Counted from the first letter of the stretch, positions 34,239 through 45,967 are shown. The stretch: 64,000 nt of DNA from Orychophragmus violaceus (GCA_030180135.1 CM058233.1:102651994-102715993), one strand, 5' to 3'. The notes: a model not told the origin generated them from the letters alone. Translations and numbers: made by a program.

Positions 34239-35918
34239 TCAGGGTAAACCAGAACCAGATGGTGCTGCTGCGCCGTAACCGCCTGCACCACGGCCAAATC
34301 CAGGCCTACCACCACTTCCCTGTCAACCCGAACAACAAACACACAATGCAATGTTAGACAAATCTCCCTCATCATCTGTAAAATAAGACCATCTCCAATG
34401 TATTTTGCTATATTTGCCTCTAAAATAGAGGAACTCTATAATAGAGGTGGATTTTGCTCCAATGTATTCCTCTATATTTTACTCTAAAAAGAATATTCTC
34501 TCCAATATTCTTTTTTTTATTTTACTAATCACACATTTTATTTATAAAAATTGCAAACTAAACCATTTTTTATTTTTTATTTTATTTTGCAAAACTTTTA
34601 TAAAACTATAATATGTTTAAAAAGTAACAAAGAAATTGTATGTATAAAATTATTAACAAATCATTAAAAAATAATTTTTTATATATTAATATAGGTTATA
34701 ATTATAAAATATAAAAGTTAAAGGGCAATTGTGCAAACAAAAAAGTTTGACTCTATTATAGAGGAATGCTATTTCTTCCTCTATATATAGAGGAAAAAAT
34801 AGCAATCTCTATTTTAGAGGAAGATATAGAGGTGGGTTGGAGTAGATTTGCCTCTAAAATAGAGTTTAGAGGCAAATATAGAGGTGGGTTGGAGATGCCC
34901 TAAATAAGCTCATCGGCTTTTTAGTAAAAATAGTGGTCAGTGAGAGATTTACTTGGAAAGACGGCTGGTAATCAGCTGGAGCTCCACCCTTTTCACCTCC
35001 AACATCACCACCACGTGGCCCTCCACGGTACCCATCACGGTCACCAAATCTGGGACGGTCTCCATCAAAACGAGGAGGTCCTCTGAAACAAACGACAAAA
35101 CCAATGTTATTGAATCGGAATTAGCCATTTCCTCCGACCATATACATGTTATAACTTATAATTGATTCAAAGATGAAACCAAAAGTGTAAAAGTTACTAC
35201 CTTGGGCGATCACCAGGTGGGCCACCAAAGGGACGTCCAATGGGTTTAGCAGACTTCTTCAAGGTTGCAGGAACAACATCGGATGGAAGGTTAAGATAAG
35301 TTCTCAAGAACTCAATCCCTTCGTTTGTCAGAAACCAATAGTAATGCATCCAAGCGAATGTCTCCCTAACGTACTCTTTGGATTTGAAACTCTGCATGAG
35401 CTTGATCACTTGCAGGTTGGGTACTGATTCAATCAACGGGTGCTTTGCGAGATTGAAATCTTTCTTCGCGAACAATACTCCCTCTGTGGAAACCAGTTGA
35501 TATAGATCACTCACACCAAATCAAGGATGAGAAATCACCTAACAGTTAACCTCATAATCTTCAAGATGCAAACTTATGTAGAAACCACGAGAGTTCATTA
35601 GATCTAGCATTTACATTACTTAAATTGATAAAGTACTAATTTTTTGATAGATTCGCATCTACATCCGTATGTCTCATGGGTGCTGAAACCTATTCAATCT
35701 AATTGTAAGGAAATGGAAGAATGAAACCTATTCAATCTAATTGTAAGACAAACCTTTGAAGAGGTATTTGCAGATCTCTCTGCGGTTGGTCTCTGAGATA
35801 ATCTGGCAACAGGACGAACAAGAACACAATCAGCACATTCTCGGATAAGTTCTTTCATTACAAAAGAATGTCAAAAAAAAAAAATAGAGAGACAGAGGAA
35901 ACGCAGAGTCTATACCAT
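34239..35918 (-). CDS. RPS10: 40S ribosomal protein S10 (eS10)
   Basis: Five exons: 35918-35916 (the ATG alone), 35802-35754, 35483-35201, 35082-34953 and 34319-34239. They join in frame to 181 residues, close to the 177-180 of plant eS10. The core matches the plectin/S10 domain: IISETNRREICKYLFK, VLFAKKDFNLAKHP, ESVPNLQVIKLMQSF, ETFAWMHYYWFLTNEGIEFL. A Gly/Arg-rich tail follows (GRPFGGPPGDRPR, RGGPRGGD), ending APSGSGLP. eS10 sits at the beak of the small subunit near the mRNA entry. The first intron directly after the ATG is a known habit of plant ribosomal protein genes. The last intron (34320-34952) has taken up a MITE. Orthologue of AT4G25740 by position. Confidence 0.94.
34387..34900. 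mobile_element. Tourist/PIF-Harbinger-like MITE in RPS10 intron
   Basis: 514 bp flanked by TAA (34384-34386 and 34901-34903). The ends are inverted: GACCATCTCCAA against TTGGAGATGCCC, with inner repeats of CTCTAAAATAGAGG and CTCTATATTTGCCTC type. No coding capacity. A 3-bp TAA/TTA duplication is the mark of Harbinger-type MITEs. Confidence 0.85.
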
Positions 35919-36007
35919 CGTATTGTTGGTAGAGCTTTCGCTGCAAAAGAGGCACTGAGCTTTTTTGTTCTTGTCAAAAGAGGCACAGAACTTTAGCAAA
36001 GGGAAAC

Positions 36008-36060
36008 TAGGGTTTTCTGTGGATAAAAGACGACTGAAAGACTTGGGCTTTTAATGGGCC
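36008..36060 (-). promoter_or_regulatory. Telo box and site II motifs upstream of RPS10
   Basis: On the RPS10 coding strand an AAACCCTA telo box lies at 36008-36015; site II-like TGGGCT and TGGGCC (plus-strand reading) lie at 36044-36049 and 36055-36060. This is the usual promoter signature of plant ribosomal protein genes. Confidence 0.65.
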
Positions 36061-36232
36061 GAGCATCGTGATGATTGTTTGCTGCGAGGCCGGGATTTTG
36101 ATAGTCGATCTAGATGGTTAAACCGGTTCCAAATTAGATTTCATCTTATAAATCACCAGACATTGTGAGTTTGAGATTGATTTCAGTTAGACATTTAACT
36201 TCTTGACTTGGTTGCTAATCGATTTAGATTAT

Positions 36233-37710
36233 GGTGCTGTTCGTTTGTCCATCCAAATGGATCATCTGGATGGAAATGAGAATTGATGTTCGTTTAGTAA
36301 CAAAAACAACATTCATCCAGATGAATCTCATCTCCATCCAGATGGATCATCTGAATGAGTTTTAAAAATTTAGGCAAAATTTATAAACTCATCTAGATAA
36401 ACCAAATTGGATCATTTGGATGGAGATGGTTCATCCAAAAATAACAAATTATTAATATACCCTAATTATTTAAATGGATCATTTGAATGCAAATTCTAGA
36501 TGAGTAAACGAACATAAACTAAATAAAATATATCACAATTATATTGAAAACCATGTTTTCTGTCAAAGCGTAAAATCGTGTTTTCCTGTCAAAACTGCAA
36601 AATCGCGTTTTCCCGCCAAAACCGCAAAATCATGTTTTTCCGCCAAAATCGCGTTTTTCCGTCAAAATCGTAAAATCGCGTTTTCCTGCCAAAACCGTAA
36701 AATCGCGTTTTCCCGCCAAAACGGTGAAATCATGTTTCCCTCCAAAACCCTGAAATCGCGTTTTTCCGTCAAAACCGCAAAAATCGCGTTTTCCCGCCAA
36801 ACCTGTAAAATCGCGTTTTCCCGCCTAACCCGTGAAATCATGTTTTCCCTCCAAAACCCTGAAATCGCGTTTTTTCCGCCAAAACCGCAAAATCACGTTT
36901 TCCCGCCAAAACCATAAAATCATGTTTTCTGCCAAAACCGTAAAATAATGTTTTCCCTCCAAAACCCTGAAATTGCGTTTTCCGTCAAAACCGCAAAATA
37001 ATGTTTTCCCGCCAAAACCGTAAAATCGTGTTTTCCCGCCAAAACCGTAAAATCGTGTTTTCCCTCCAAAACCGTAAAATTGTGTTTTCCCTCCAAAACC
37101 GTGAAATCGCGTTTTCCCGCCAAAACCGCAAAATCGCGCTTTTCCCTCCAAAACCGTGAAATCGTGTTTTCCCTCCAAAACCGAAAACTGTGTTTTCCCG
37201 CCAAAACCGAAAATCGTGTTTTCCTTCAAAACCAAAAATGGTGTTTTCTTGTTAAAACCATAAAATCGCGTTTTCCCGCCAAAACCATAAAATAGTGTTT
37301 TCTGCTAAAACCGCAAAAATTATATTTACCCTTAAAACCGCAAAATCACATTTTCTCGCCAAATCTATAATATTGCGTTTTCCTGTCAATATAATAATAA
37401 TAATTTAAAACTTAAATTGTTGTAAATATATTTTAGATTAGTATTTAAAATAATATAGTTATGATTAAAACTAAAATTTTAATTAGTTTAAAGTATGGTA
37501 GTTTAGTCATTTTCTTATTAAACTCATGTAGATGGAATTGAAGTTTACAAAAAAATAAGCAAACAAACAAATGTTCATCTAAATGATTCATCCAAATGAA
37601 CATCGAAAAAACATCAAAAAACAACGAACAACATTTAGATGAATCATTTGGATAGATCATTCAGATGAATCATCTGGATGGATATGTCAAATGATCCAAC
37701 GAACAGCCCC
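36233..37710. mobile_element. Non-autonomous TIR element carrying a minisatellite
   Basis: Inverted ends GGTGCTGTTCGTTTG (36233) and its counterpart ending CCAACGAACAGCCCC (37710), followed inward by CATCCAGATGATTCATC-type repeats in both halves. 1478 bp, noncoding. No clear target duplication (TAT on both sides at best), so the superfamily is open; hAT or Harbinger are the likely choices. Confidence 0.7.
36545..37385. repeat. 27-bp minisatellite, about 30 copies
   Basis: Unit of the form AAAATCGCGTTTTCCCGCC plus AAAACCGT, repeated with small changes and some length variation across about 840 bp inside the TIR element. Because 27 is a multiple of three, two minus-strand frames stay open with 9-residue repeats (FGGKTRFYG and LAGKHDFTV). 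Confidence 0.9.
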
Positions 37711-37813
37711 TATATATTTCTTGGTTCTCACATGGTTTTAGAGATTCAAAAGAAAGTAGGATTCAGTACAAAATGAATGAGGAAAGAGGTGCGTTAGAAA
37801 ACCACCATGGTAA

Positions 37814-38160
37814 TCTATACTATAAAAAGGAAGCATTTAAGAAACTAATCTTAGTATTAAGTGTTATATTACGAAAATACCATTGAGATTGATGGGGATT
37901 TTAATTATTCGTAAGAGTAATTTTGTATTATTTAAAAATTTGGTCAGCAAAAACACGCAGATCCGGGTCAGATTTTAGAGTATTGCGGATCTACATTTTA
38001 AATTGTGGCCGTGTATTTTCGATGAATCTAATCTAACCGTCCATTACATAGTTTTATTTTAGATTTGTTTATTCACATAAGGGTGATAGCGCGGATCCTA
38101 ACTATTAGACCGGGTCCGATGAATTGGATATAGCGTGGATCCTTATTTTAACATCTTCGC
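37814..38160 (+). mobile_element. Helitron-like 5' end
   Basis: After an A at 37813 the sequence starts TCTATACTATAAAAAGGAAG, a form I know from Brassicaceae Helitron 5' ends, followed by ACCATTGAG-type sequence common there. The matching CTRR end with hairpin was not found, so the right limit is arbitrary. The span 38161-39317 shows no gene; it has a C16 run at 39049-39064. Confidence 0.4.
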
Positions 38161-39048
38161 CGTACATTTTAAAATTCATTAGAATCTAACTATCCAATTA
38201 ATTTACATAGATTCAATTTGAAAAGAATATTCTCTGCTAAAACTATCGATATCTATTTTATAACAAATTAGAAATCCCAATATATTTTGCTTATTATCCA
38301 AGTCTAATTAATAATTTCAAATTTTAAAAATATATAAAATCAGTTACCATAATATTTTTGATCAATAAAGATGTTTCGAATTACAACTTCCATTCGAATA
38401 TGCTAATAATATTTTTACCAAAAATCTTGACCCAGAAAAAACCATTATGTGCTACAAACCTCTTGAACTCTACAAACGAACCCTTTGAACGTTGACGGCC
38501 TCCTCGTTTTTCCTCTTGATGCAAAATGTCATTACGGTCTTCTATTAGCATCCACGGATCATCTTTGACGCTTCTCCAAAAGCAGTGATTGCATTCCAGA
38601 CTGCAACTCTATTCCGTAGTATCGGAGAGCCATAAACACAAGTTAACAAATTCAGATACTAGCGACAGACGTATACGTCCTGAAAACATATGTCATATTA
38701 TTTATTTGAATCAAGCATGATAAACCGTTTGAGTTTAAATTTTGTTTAGCTTAGGGTTTTAATAAACAGTTTTGGGTCGAAAACTGAATTTATTCGAAAG
38801 GCCCTTAACGGGTACCAACAACAACCTGGCGCAGGGGGAAACAGATTTATTGAGCAGAAAATATTGAACTAAACACAATGGACCTTATGAAATAAGAAAT
38901 AAGCCCAATTGAACTTGGGAAAGTGTCATATCTTATGTAGAAGAAAAATGAGTCAAACACGTGACAAAAAAAAAAAAAACACAAAACTGATGCCAAACAA
39001 CTATCGGGGATGACCGGAACTTATAAGTTAGGGTGGCCGTCCCCGCCA

Positions 39049-39064
39049 CCCCCCCCCCCCCCCC
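39049..39064. repeat. C16 homopolymer
   Basis: Sixteen consecutive C in a neutral to AT-rich setting. Confidence 0.85.
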
Positions 39065-39334
39065 TATCAGGAGCTTAAAAACAAAATGATCAAAAGAAAA
39101 GAACAAAATGTTTAACCAGTTTTGTAAGAAATAAGTTCTCATTTAACATGTTTTATCTGTATTTTAAAAAGCGGTTTAGGTGGCCGTTTAGGATTCCAGA
39201 CGACCGTTTTGATTTTTTTTTAAATGTATAATTATATTTTATTGTTTATGTCAAGACTTTTTAGTTTGAATAATATTTATTTTAAGTTTTTAAACCAAAA
39301 AAAATTAATTTATTTTGAGAATAAGTTTAAAAAC

Positions 39335-40610
39335 GGTATAGTTTTCCGATTTCTAATAATATCTAAAAACAACTCGGATCTCTCCTCTTCTCTCTCTTCT
39401 CTTCTCTCTCTTGCAGACAAGTTTTCCGATTTTGTTTGCCTCTCCGGCCTCCGACGCCCCTCGTCGGAGCTGTGAGAGGGATTTTTCTTTTTCTCTTTTC
39501 CGCTTAGGCTCCGCGCTTCATACCTGGTGGTTCTTCTCGGTTTTGGTCCTGGGGGTTCGCCTCTGTCCCGTCCTCGCCGTGTTTCGGCCTTTCGATGGCT
39601 TCTAGGTTTCTCCGCTCTGTCGCCTTGGTTCTTTGGGGACTGGATCCATTTGGCGGCATCCCCCTTGCGGTGTTTTCCGGTGGGCTTCTCGGTCTGGTTC
39701 CCTGGTTAGTTGGTGGTTGGGTTCCTCGGTGCCGGATTTTGGTGGTTTGCTGGCTTCTCTGTGTGTTTGTTGCGGTGGCGACGAGTTCCTGGCTTGCTCG
39801 TTGGGCTTCCCTCTCCTCCTCTCATGCCCGCTAGAGGACGGCGGCCTTGAGGTGTGATGGTTTCGCGGCGGAGGTTGAGTACCGAAAATGGTCGAGGCGT
39901 CGGTGGTGGCGGTCGGTTTTCGTTTAGGCTCCGTCTGGTAAACGGTGAACCGAAAATAGCGCAAACCGGTGGTCATTTCCGATTTGCTTCTTCCTAGGCT
40001 CGCCTCTTTTGGTCAGAGCTCGTCAGTCTTTCTTTCTCTCTCTTTCGGCGGCGGATCTTGCATGTTCTCTGGGTTTCTTCTTCTCCTCTTTTGCCCGCTT
40101 GTGGTAGGTGGCTTTGAGGTCTGGAGGTTTCGCGGTGGTGGGCTTGGACCGATTATGGCCTGAGCGTCGGTGGTGGTTGTCGGCGTCCGTTTAGGCATCG
40201 CCTGGTAAGTGGTGGACCGACTATAGCGTACTCCGGTAGTCACCTCCGATTTGCTCTCTCTTAGGCTTGTCCTCTTGTGCCTCCGTCTCGCTTTGTTTCG
40301 TCCTTCTCCCTTCTACCGGCAGCTCCTCGTGTTCTCAGCGTTCGGAGTGGCTCGTGGTTCCCCTCTTCTAGGTGGCGGTTCGGACTACGGCGGTGTTCTC
40401 TCGGTCAGCCAAGCTCCCTGTGCGGCGGATCCTCTTCTGCATTTTAGGGTTTTGGTTTGTGGGCTGATCGGGATTAGGGCTTCCAGGCCCATTTTGGTAT
40501 TAGGTCTGAGTTAAATCTTTTTTGCTTCTTTTTCTTTTTTTTTCTGTCTTAATTTCCAGCTGTCTGTATTAAAAAAAAAATTAAATATGAAAGCCCTTTA
40601 AAAAAAAAAA
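39335..40610 (+). mobile_element. Noncoding poly(A) retroposon (Sadhu-like?)
   Basis: Flanked by a perfect 17-bp duplication, AGAATAAGTTTAAAAAC, at 39318-39334 and 40611-40627, and ending in A11 after an A10 run at 40571-40580. The 1.27-kb body is GC-rich and pyrimidine-rich at its start (TCTCTC runs), with no credible protein. It contains a tandem duplication of about 268 bp (see separate entry). Long duplications, poly(A) and lack of coding fit a LINE-mobilised noncoding retroposon such as the Sadhu family of Arabidopsis; the family name is a guess. Confidence 0.82.
39805..40275 (+). repeat. Tandem duplication of about 268 bp inside retroposon
   Basis: Two diverged copies are recognisable from matching landmarks: CCGATTTGCTTCTTCCTAGGCT near 39978 and CCGATTTGCTCTCTCTTAGGCT near 40247, with GGTTTCGCGG and GCGTCGGTGGTGG in each. 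Boundaries are approximate. Confidence 0.7.
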
Positions 40611-40627
40611 AGAATAAGTTTAAAAAC

Positions 40628-42311
40628 TATATATCTATATATATTTTTAATAAAGATTATGATTTCTTTATTACCACTGGAGATCACTTATATATTTTAA
40701 AACTATATTTTATTTTATTCTATCAAAATTTATTCAATTTATTATTTGAGTCTATGTTTTTATTCTTTTTCTACAATTATAATATATAAAATATTTATTC
40801 ACTATAAAATTATATATATATATATATATATATATTATCAATATAAGCCTTGCTTAGACATCTGCATATATGGCTAGGCGATAGGCATTCGTTCATCGCT
40901 TAACAAACGCCTAACGCTTTTTAAAACACCCGTTTCTACGGTTTCATAAAAAAAAAAAGAGAATAAATTAGATGAACCATGTGCAAGTGCACTCCTAGCA
41001 CATGCATAGGGCTGCCTAGAACATTTTATTTTCTCAAAATAATACTAACAGTATTCCTCGAACCGGTTAAGCCAGCCGCACTCGGGTGAATAGTGTTATT
41101 AGTTGGTACATTTTTGTCACAAATTGGTTGGTACCTGAAAACTGAAAATATCTGAATGAACGAATTCATTATTTGTGTGTCCAATGGGCAAGGCCGACAA
41201 TATATGGAGGAGGATGGACCAGGCCAGGGTGCTGGACGACAAGGACGTCTCGACTAAAAGCCGAACCACCCTCCGCGCATATGTCCCACAACGGCTGGTC
41301 CCCGTTCACAACAGTCTCGCTTGTACTCTCTCCTCTCTCTCTCTCTCTCAAGGAAACACCTCTTTCTGCTTTACTACTATTCCCTCTTTATTCCTCCAAC
41401 TTTTTTACAGCTTCCACATGAATCATGTCATAAGTCATAACTGCAAAACATAAAACTATACAATTTATGAAAGAAAAAAATCTTATATATCTTTCTCTGT
41501 TTTTTGTATCTTTACTCCTTGTTTCTTCTCGCCGACGTGTTATTCCCTCCGCATAATATATACAGTTCTGTAACTCCCACGGTAGTTTATTAGTTGAAAC
41601 ATCTGATATTTTCAATTTTTTTGGTGTGTCGTACGTAACATATACGGTCATACAGCTATATATATATATAATAATATGTTCATGTCGAATGAGCATGCAG
41701 ATTTAATGAATAAATGTACAAGATTTTCATTTTTATATATAAATAATTAAATAATATCAATAAACACATATATGGTTATCTAATAAAATAGTATATATAA
41801 TACATACATGAATCACCACAATTATTCTACTTTCATCTCTTAAAGTTAAAAGAAGAACATCATTTTGTCATCTTTTTGTTTTAATAGACCTTATTTTTAT
41901 TACCATATCTTTTCTTTTTGCTTCAGAGCAAATCTTGATTATTTTATTGTTATTAAAATATTATTTCTATACATTCAATAGTTTATGTAACTAATGGAAG
42001 GCATGCAATAATGAAATTTGTTGCATTATATGCTTTTAATAGGTCATCAATCATCATAGCTCTATAAAGCTATACATGCCTCTGTAATGGTATGTTAGTG
42101 AAAAGTGCTGATACTCTTATCCATTCATTTTCCAAATCCACTAAGCTGTTTTTTTAGGTTATCTAATATCTAACAACATTCACGAAACAAATAATTTTAA
42201 ATTTTAAGAAGCCAAATTATGCTTGTGTTTTATTATAATTGAGATTATTGTAAGCTGAAATCAAGATTAATCATTGATACTCGTAGAAATCCTAATTTGA
42301 TCGTCACTTAA
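40628..42311. other. Intergenic, microsatellites only
   Basis: AT-rich spacer. (TA)n at 40811-40835; (TC)n at 41326-41349. The stretch 41160-41420 is less AT-rich and ends in the TC repeat, like a 5' untranslated leader, but no gene follows. ABCG4, the A. thaliana neighbour expected here, is not seen. Confidence 0.6.
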
Positions 42312-42568
42312 GAGCACGTCCAACGCACAAACTCTTAGCAGAGTTTCTTAAAAAAAATTAATAAAATAATGTAGGTCTTACGTGGGATTCAAATGAATAG
42401 TTAAAAACCAATCTCTTAAAATCTTTATATAAGGACCGATTCTACACTGTTCACGCCACGTGTCTTCTCGCTATTGGTTAATTTTTTAAAAAAAAATTTT
42501 TTTCGTATCTAAAAAAAATAAAAAAAAATTTTAAGAACCCCTAGTGGATATTAGGGATGTATATGCTC
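42312..42568. mobile_element. Harbinger-like MITE, 257 bp
   Basis: Flanked by TAA (42309-42311 and 42569-42571). Ends GAGCACGTCC and its inverted, diverged counterpart ending ATATGCTC. Noncoding, A/T-run rich. Confidence 0.75.
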
Positions 42569-43272
42569 TAAGACGTATATAAATAACCAAATACATTCAT
42601 ATCCTTCCTGTATCTTATTCACATTGTCAATGAGAATAACACAAAATTTTCCTCTTCATCATTGTGTTTCTTGTCGTTTAATACTCAGACGCATCATAGT
42701 GTTTGTGTTTTACCCCCACTGATTTGACAACGTTAACATTATTGAAGAAGTAGTTAACTCTATTAGCAATAAATAAAAAAACCTAAATCAAAAGACTTTG
42801 CACTTGACCGTTTTGTTAACCAAACTTTAAAATAGACATTCAAATGAAACGTCTTTATATTTTGTTGATTAACATAGTAATATATGCTACTGATTTGTTG
42901 ACGCCCGTTAAATACAAGCATATGACAATGCCGCTAAATGTTAAAGTGAGATTAGTGTATTGTTTTAGATATCTAAAAAAAAACATGTATATTAGAAGAA
43001 AAATAGTTAAACTTTCAGGTGTTTTTTACATAAATTGTTACGTAAAAAATAAAAGTAAAGAAGGCAAGTATTCTGGTTGTTGAAAATCACAAAAGAGGTA
43101 TTCTGGTACTTGTTCACCACGAACAAACCTAGAGGACCCATCGATATCTCAAATAAACTGAGTTGGTCTAAACCACTATGACAGAATAATTACCGTAATA
43201 AAAATTAGAACTCCATTATTAATTTTTGCACTTAATCGATGATTAGCTTTATTAATTTGTTCTAGAAGCTAA

Positions 43273-43538
43273 GAGCACCCACATTGGCGGACTGTGGGTG
43301 GGTCTCTTAAATGTATTTTTTTTTTTTTTTTTTTTTTTTGAAGGCGAAAAAAAAAAAAAAAAAAAAAAAGTGACCAACCGTAGCTCGACACGTGTCGAGA
43401 CCGAGCAAGGAGCGTCTCTTAGATAGGGAATTCTAGAGACAGTTTCTTAAAAAAAATGTGGGCCCCACATGGGACTCACATTATTTTAATATTTTTTTGG
43501 GCTAAGAGACTCACCTTATCTCACCAATGGAGGTGCTC
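43273..43538. mobile_element. Harbinger-like MITE, 266 bp, with T24/A23 hairpin
   Basis: Flanked by TAA (43270-43272 and 43539-43541). Inverted ends GAGCACCCACATTGG and CCAATGGAGGTGCTC. The interior has T24 (43316-43339), a 7-nt spacer and A23 (43347-43369). Confidence 0.85.
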
Positions 43539-43541
43539 TAA

Positions 43542-45471
43542 TGGACTCCTAGGTAAATATATGTTATATTATCTTCACATGTAACGTGCCTATATAACGA
43601 GAATATGATACCCTAATTAGATTCATGCAGAAACACAAATCAAATCCGGGAATTTAATTAAGTTGGATCAGGGAACGTTACAGGGGCCACATAAACTTAT
43701 TATTTTAAATAGGTTAAATTCCAACATGTAAAGAAAACTAAACTACTTACAGATACATAAAACATTTAGGGTTTGGTTATAAAAAGATAAAATTATAAGT
43801 TAGAAAATTAATATATTCTATAGAAAGTATCGTTCGACTTATGTATATTCTACCTCCACCACACATTTTTTAAGTATGTGCGTGTCTATATGAACACAAT
43901 GGGAGAACTGAAAATGATAGTTTATCTCAATAGATTAATGTAAGAGGAGGATTAGGTTGGAATATTGTTTGGCTTGGATGCTTTAAAAAAGCATTTTCTT
44001 GCATTAGAAAATCCTTTTTACTAGACTTAACGATAGATTATTGCTTATGATAATACTAGTGGACACATTAAAGAATAAACTATAAACAGAAATGAGTAAG
44101 TTAAAGAAAACAAGAAGAAAAGAGGAAGAATGTGGCAGTGGAAACGTAAGGGAAGTGATTGGAAACGAACGGAATATCCGTTAATTTGTTCTTACGACAT
44201 GGTGGAAGCTGACGCTGAGAACCAAACCCTCTCCAGTTACTTATACTCATTCTGTCATTTCATTTCACAGCGAACATATATTCCAAATAGCTCACTGTAT
44301 AGTTTATATATATATATATATTGTTAAGAATCTCACATTGTTTAGAATAATGCATAAATGAATAGATGATATATTATAAAACAGGTACTTATCTAGGAAA
44401 AGAAAAAAAGAAAAAAAAAAGAATAGATGATATAGGCCAATCTCCTAATATCAGCAAACTTTGAATTGAAAATCCATGAAATTTAACATAAATTTAATTT
44501 ATTAGTTCTATATATGAGATGCCAACTATTTTTAGTAATCATGTTTTTTTTTTACGATCCATAATACTTTTGAATCAGAGACTAGAATGGAAACTGTGCA
44601 TTAGTTCCTAAATTTGTTGATTTGTTTTGATTAAACAGGGTGAACCTGGTAATTTCATTTTGTTTTCTAATGTGTATATATAGTTTTCTGTTTAATTTAT
44701 AAGTTTTTTTCATTTAGGTTTAATTAGTGACTACATTTTAGGATAAAAATTAAAATAAATTATTTTCAAGTTTTTGATATATGGTTCCACTACACTGAAC
44801 TTTTTTTAGTGAAGAATTAATGAAGAAAAATATTCCTCCATAAGTTTTTAAAGAACAAATGGAACTTTGTATTTATTTATTTATTTATTCAATTCATCGA
44901 ATAAAATATTGTTCATCACTTTTCATTCTTTACTTCGTCAATCGGTCACCAGTCAAAACAGTTTTAGTTAAATACTGTCACTATTGTTGATTATCCAGAA
45001 CATTTAATTTAGTGTACAGATTGCCATAACAAGATTATTAAACAATTCTTCACTTTAACCTCAACTCATTATTGCATTCTAAAGACTATTAAATCCACCA
45101 CTAAATTTAAAACTTTGTTAAAGTAGTAAAGATGGAATATATTGTAAAAAACAACCTGGAAAACCAACTCAATTAAATTATAATTATTCACCCAAATCGA
45201 GAAAACCTCCCAAATTCATGTAAATACAGATGGAAAAGCTACATCTCTATACCAAGACCAAACTGAACAATGTACTTGTTCAATGTTCACTACATTAATC
45301 ATTCATGATTCCCTAGAAAAGTAATTATGTTAATACTCACTCTAAGAAAATACAAATAATGAATACTAAATTAACAAAAATATTCAAATTAAATGTTTTA
45401 TCAAATTATAGATGAAATGTCATGCACAATCCAATGCGTTAAAACAATAATTCCCTTACTTCAGTCTCATC
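43542..45471. other. Intergenic, no gene recognised
   Basis: AT-rich spacer upstream of the GDU gene. Contains (TA)n near 44308-44322 and simple A/T runs. No coding signal or transposon ends found. Confidence 0.55.
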
Positions 45472-45478
45472 TATAAAT
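45472..45478 (+). promoter_or_regulatory. TATA box of GDU gene
   Basis: TATAAAT, 73 bp before the start codon, in TCATCTATAAATGG context. Confidence 0.6.
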
Positions 45479-45550
45479 GGCCCTCACAACACAATCCCTT
45501 CTCCCACCACTTTATTAATTAAAAAAAAAAACACACTCTTCAGAACACAC

Positions 45551-45967
45551 ATGCAGACAATGGAAGGAAGACAATATTACCAAAACTCGGAAGGAAACAA
45601 TCATAACTCTTCCATGGTGGTGCCTCACTCGCCCTGGCACTCTCCGGTTCCTTATCTCTTCGGTGGTTTGGCCGCCATGTTGGCTCTCATCGCCTTCGCT
45701 CTTCTTATCCTCGCTTGTTCTTACTGGCGACTCTCTGGCTCGGCTGAGAGAGATCTCGAGGCCGGAGATGATGCCAAACTCGATGGTGACACTCACAAGA
45801 CCAAGTCCACGGAGATGCCGGAGAAGTTTCTCGTCATCATGGCTGGTGATGTTAAACCCACTTACTTGGCTACGCCGGCGAATCGGTCTGACCACAGCTG
45901 TACTTGCGGCGATCATAAGGAAGAGGTGGGTAGTGATCAGGTGGTGCGGCAGAACACCGGAACTTGA
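45551..45967 (+). CDS. GDU2: GLUTAMINE DUMPER protein, GDU2-like
   Basis: Intronless, 138 residues, in the family's size range. One membrane span (PYLFGGLAAMLALIAFALLI, about residues 34-53) is followed by LACSYWRLSGSAERDLEAG and the hallmark cytosolic VIMAG motif (EKFLVIMAGDVKPTYLATP, about residues 91-109). GDU proteins are plasma-membrane regulators of amino-acid export that bind LOG2-type ubiquitin ligases through the VIMAG region. Start at MQTMEGRQ; a second ATG three codons on is also possible. The C-terminus has CTCGDHKEEVG. Position next to RPS10 and DUF676 supports the AT4G25760 orthologue. Confidence 0.92.
   Translation: MQTMEGRQYYQNSEGNNHNSSMVVPHSPWHSPVPYLFGGLAAMLALIAFALLILACSYWRLSGSAERDLEAGDDAKLDGDTHKTKSTEMPEKFLVIMAGDVKPTYLATPANRSDHSCTCGDHKEEVGSDQVVRQNTGT

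Noticed and set aside
36825..37235. 136-codon minus-strand frame with GFGGKTRF repeats
   Set aside because: It is produced by the 27-bp period of the minisatellite; other frames are open as well.
36545..37385. Possible CRISPR-like array
   Set aside because: Units are directly abutting 27-bp repeats without unique spacers, in a plant nuclear context.
39602..39976. 124-codon minus-strand frame in the retroposon
   Set aside because: Low-complexity shadow of GC-rich repeated DNA; its counterpart in the second unit (40013-40243) diverges freely.
41160..41453. Less AT-rich stretch with a (TC)n run, like a gene leader
   Set aside because: No exon with conserved motifs follows on either strand; could be a dead promoter, but nothing supports it.
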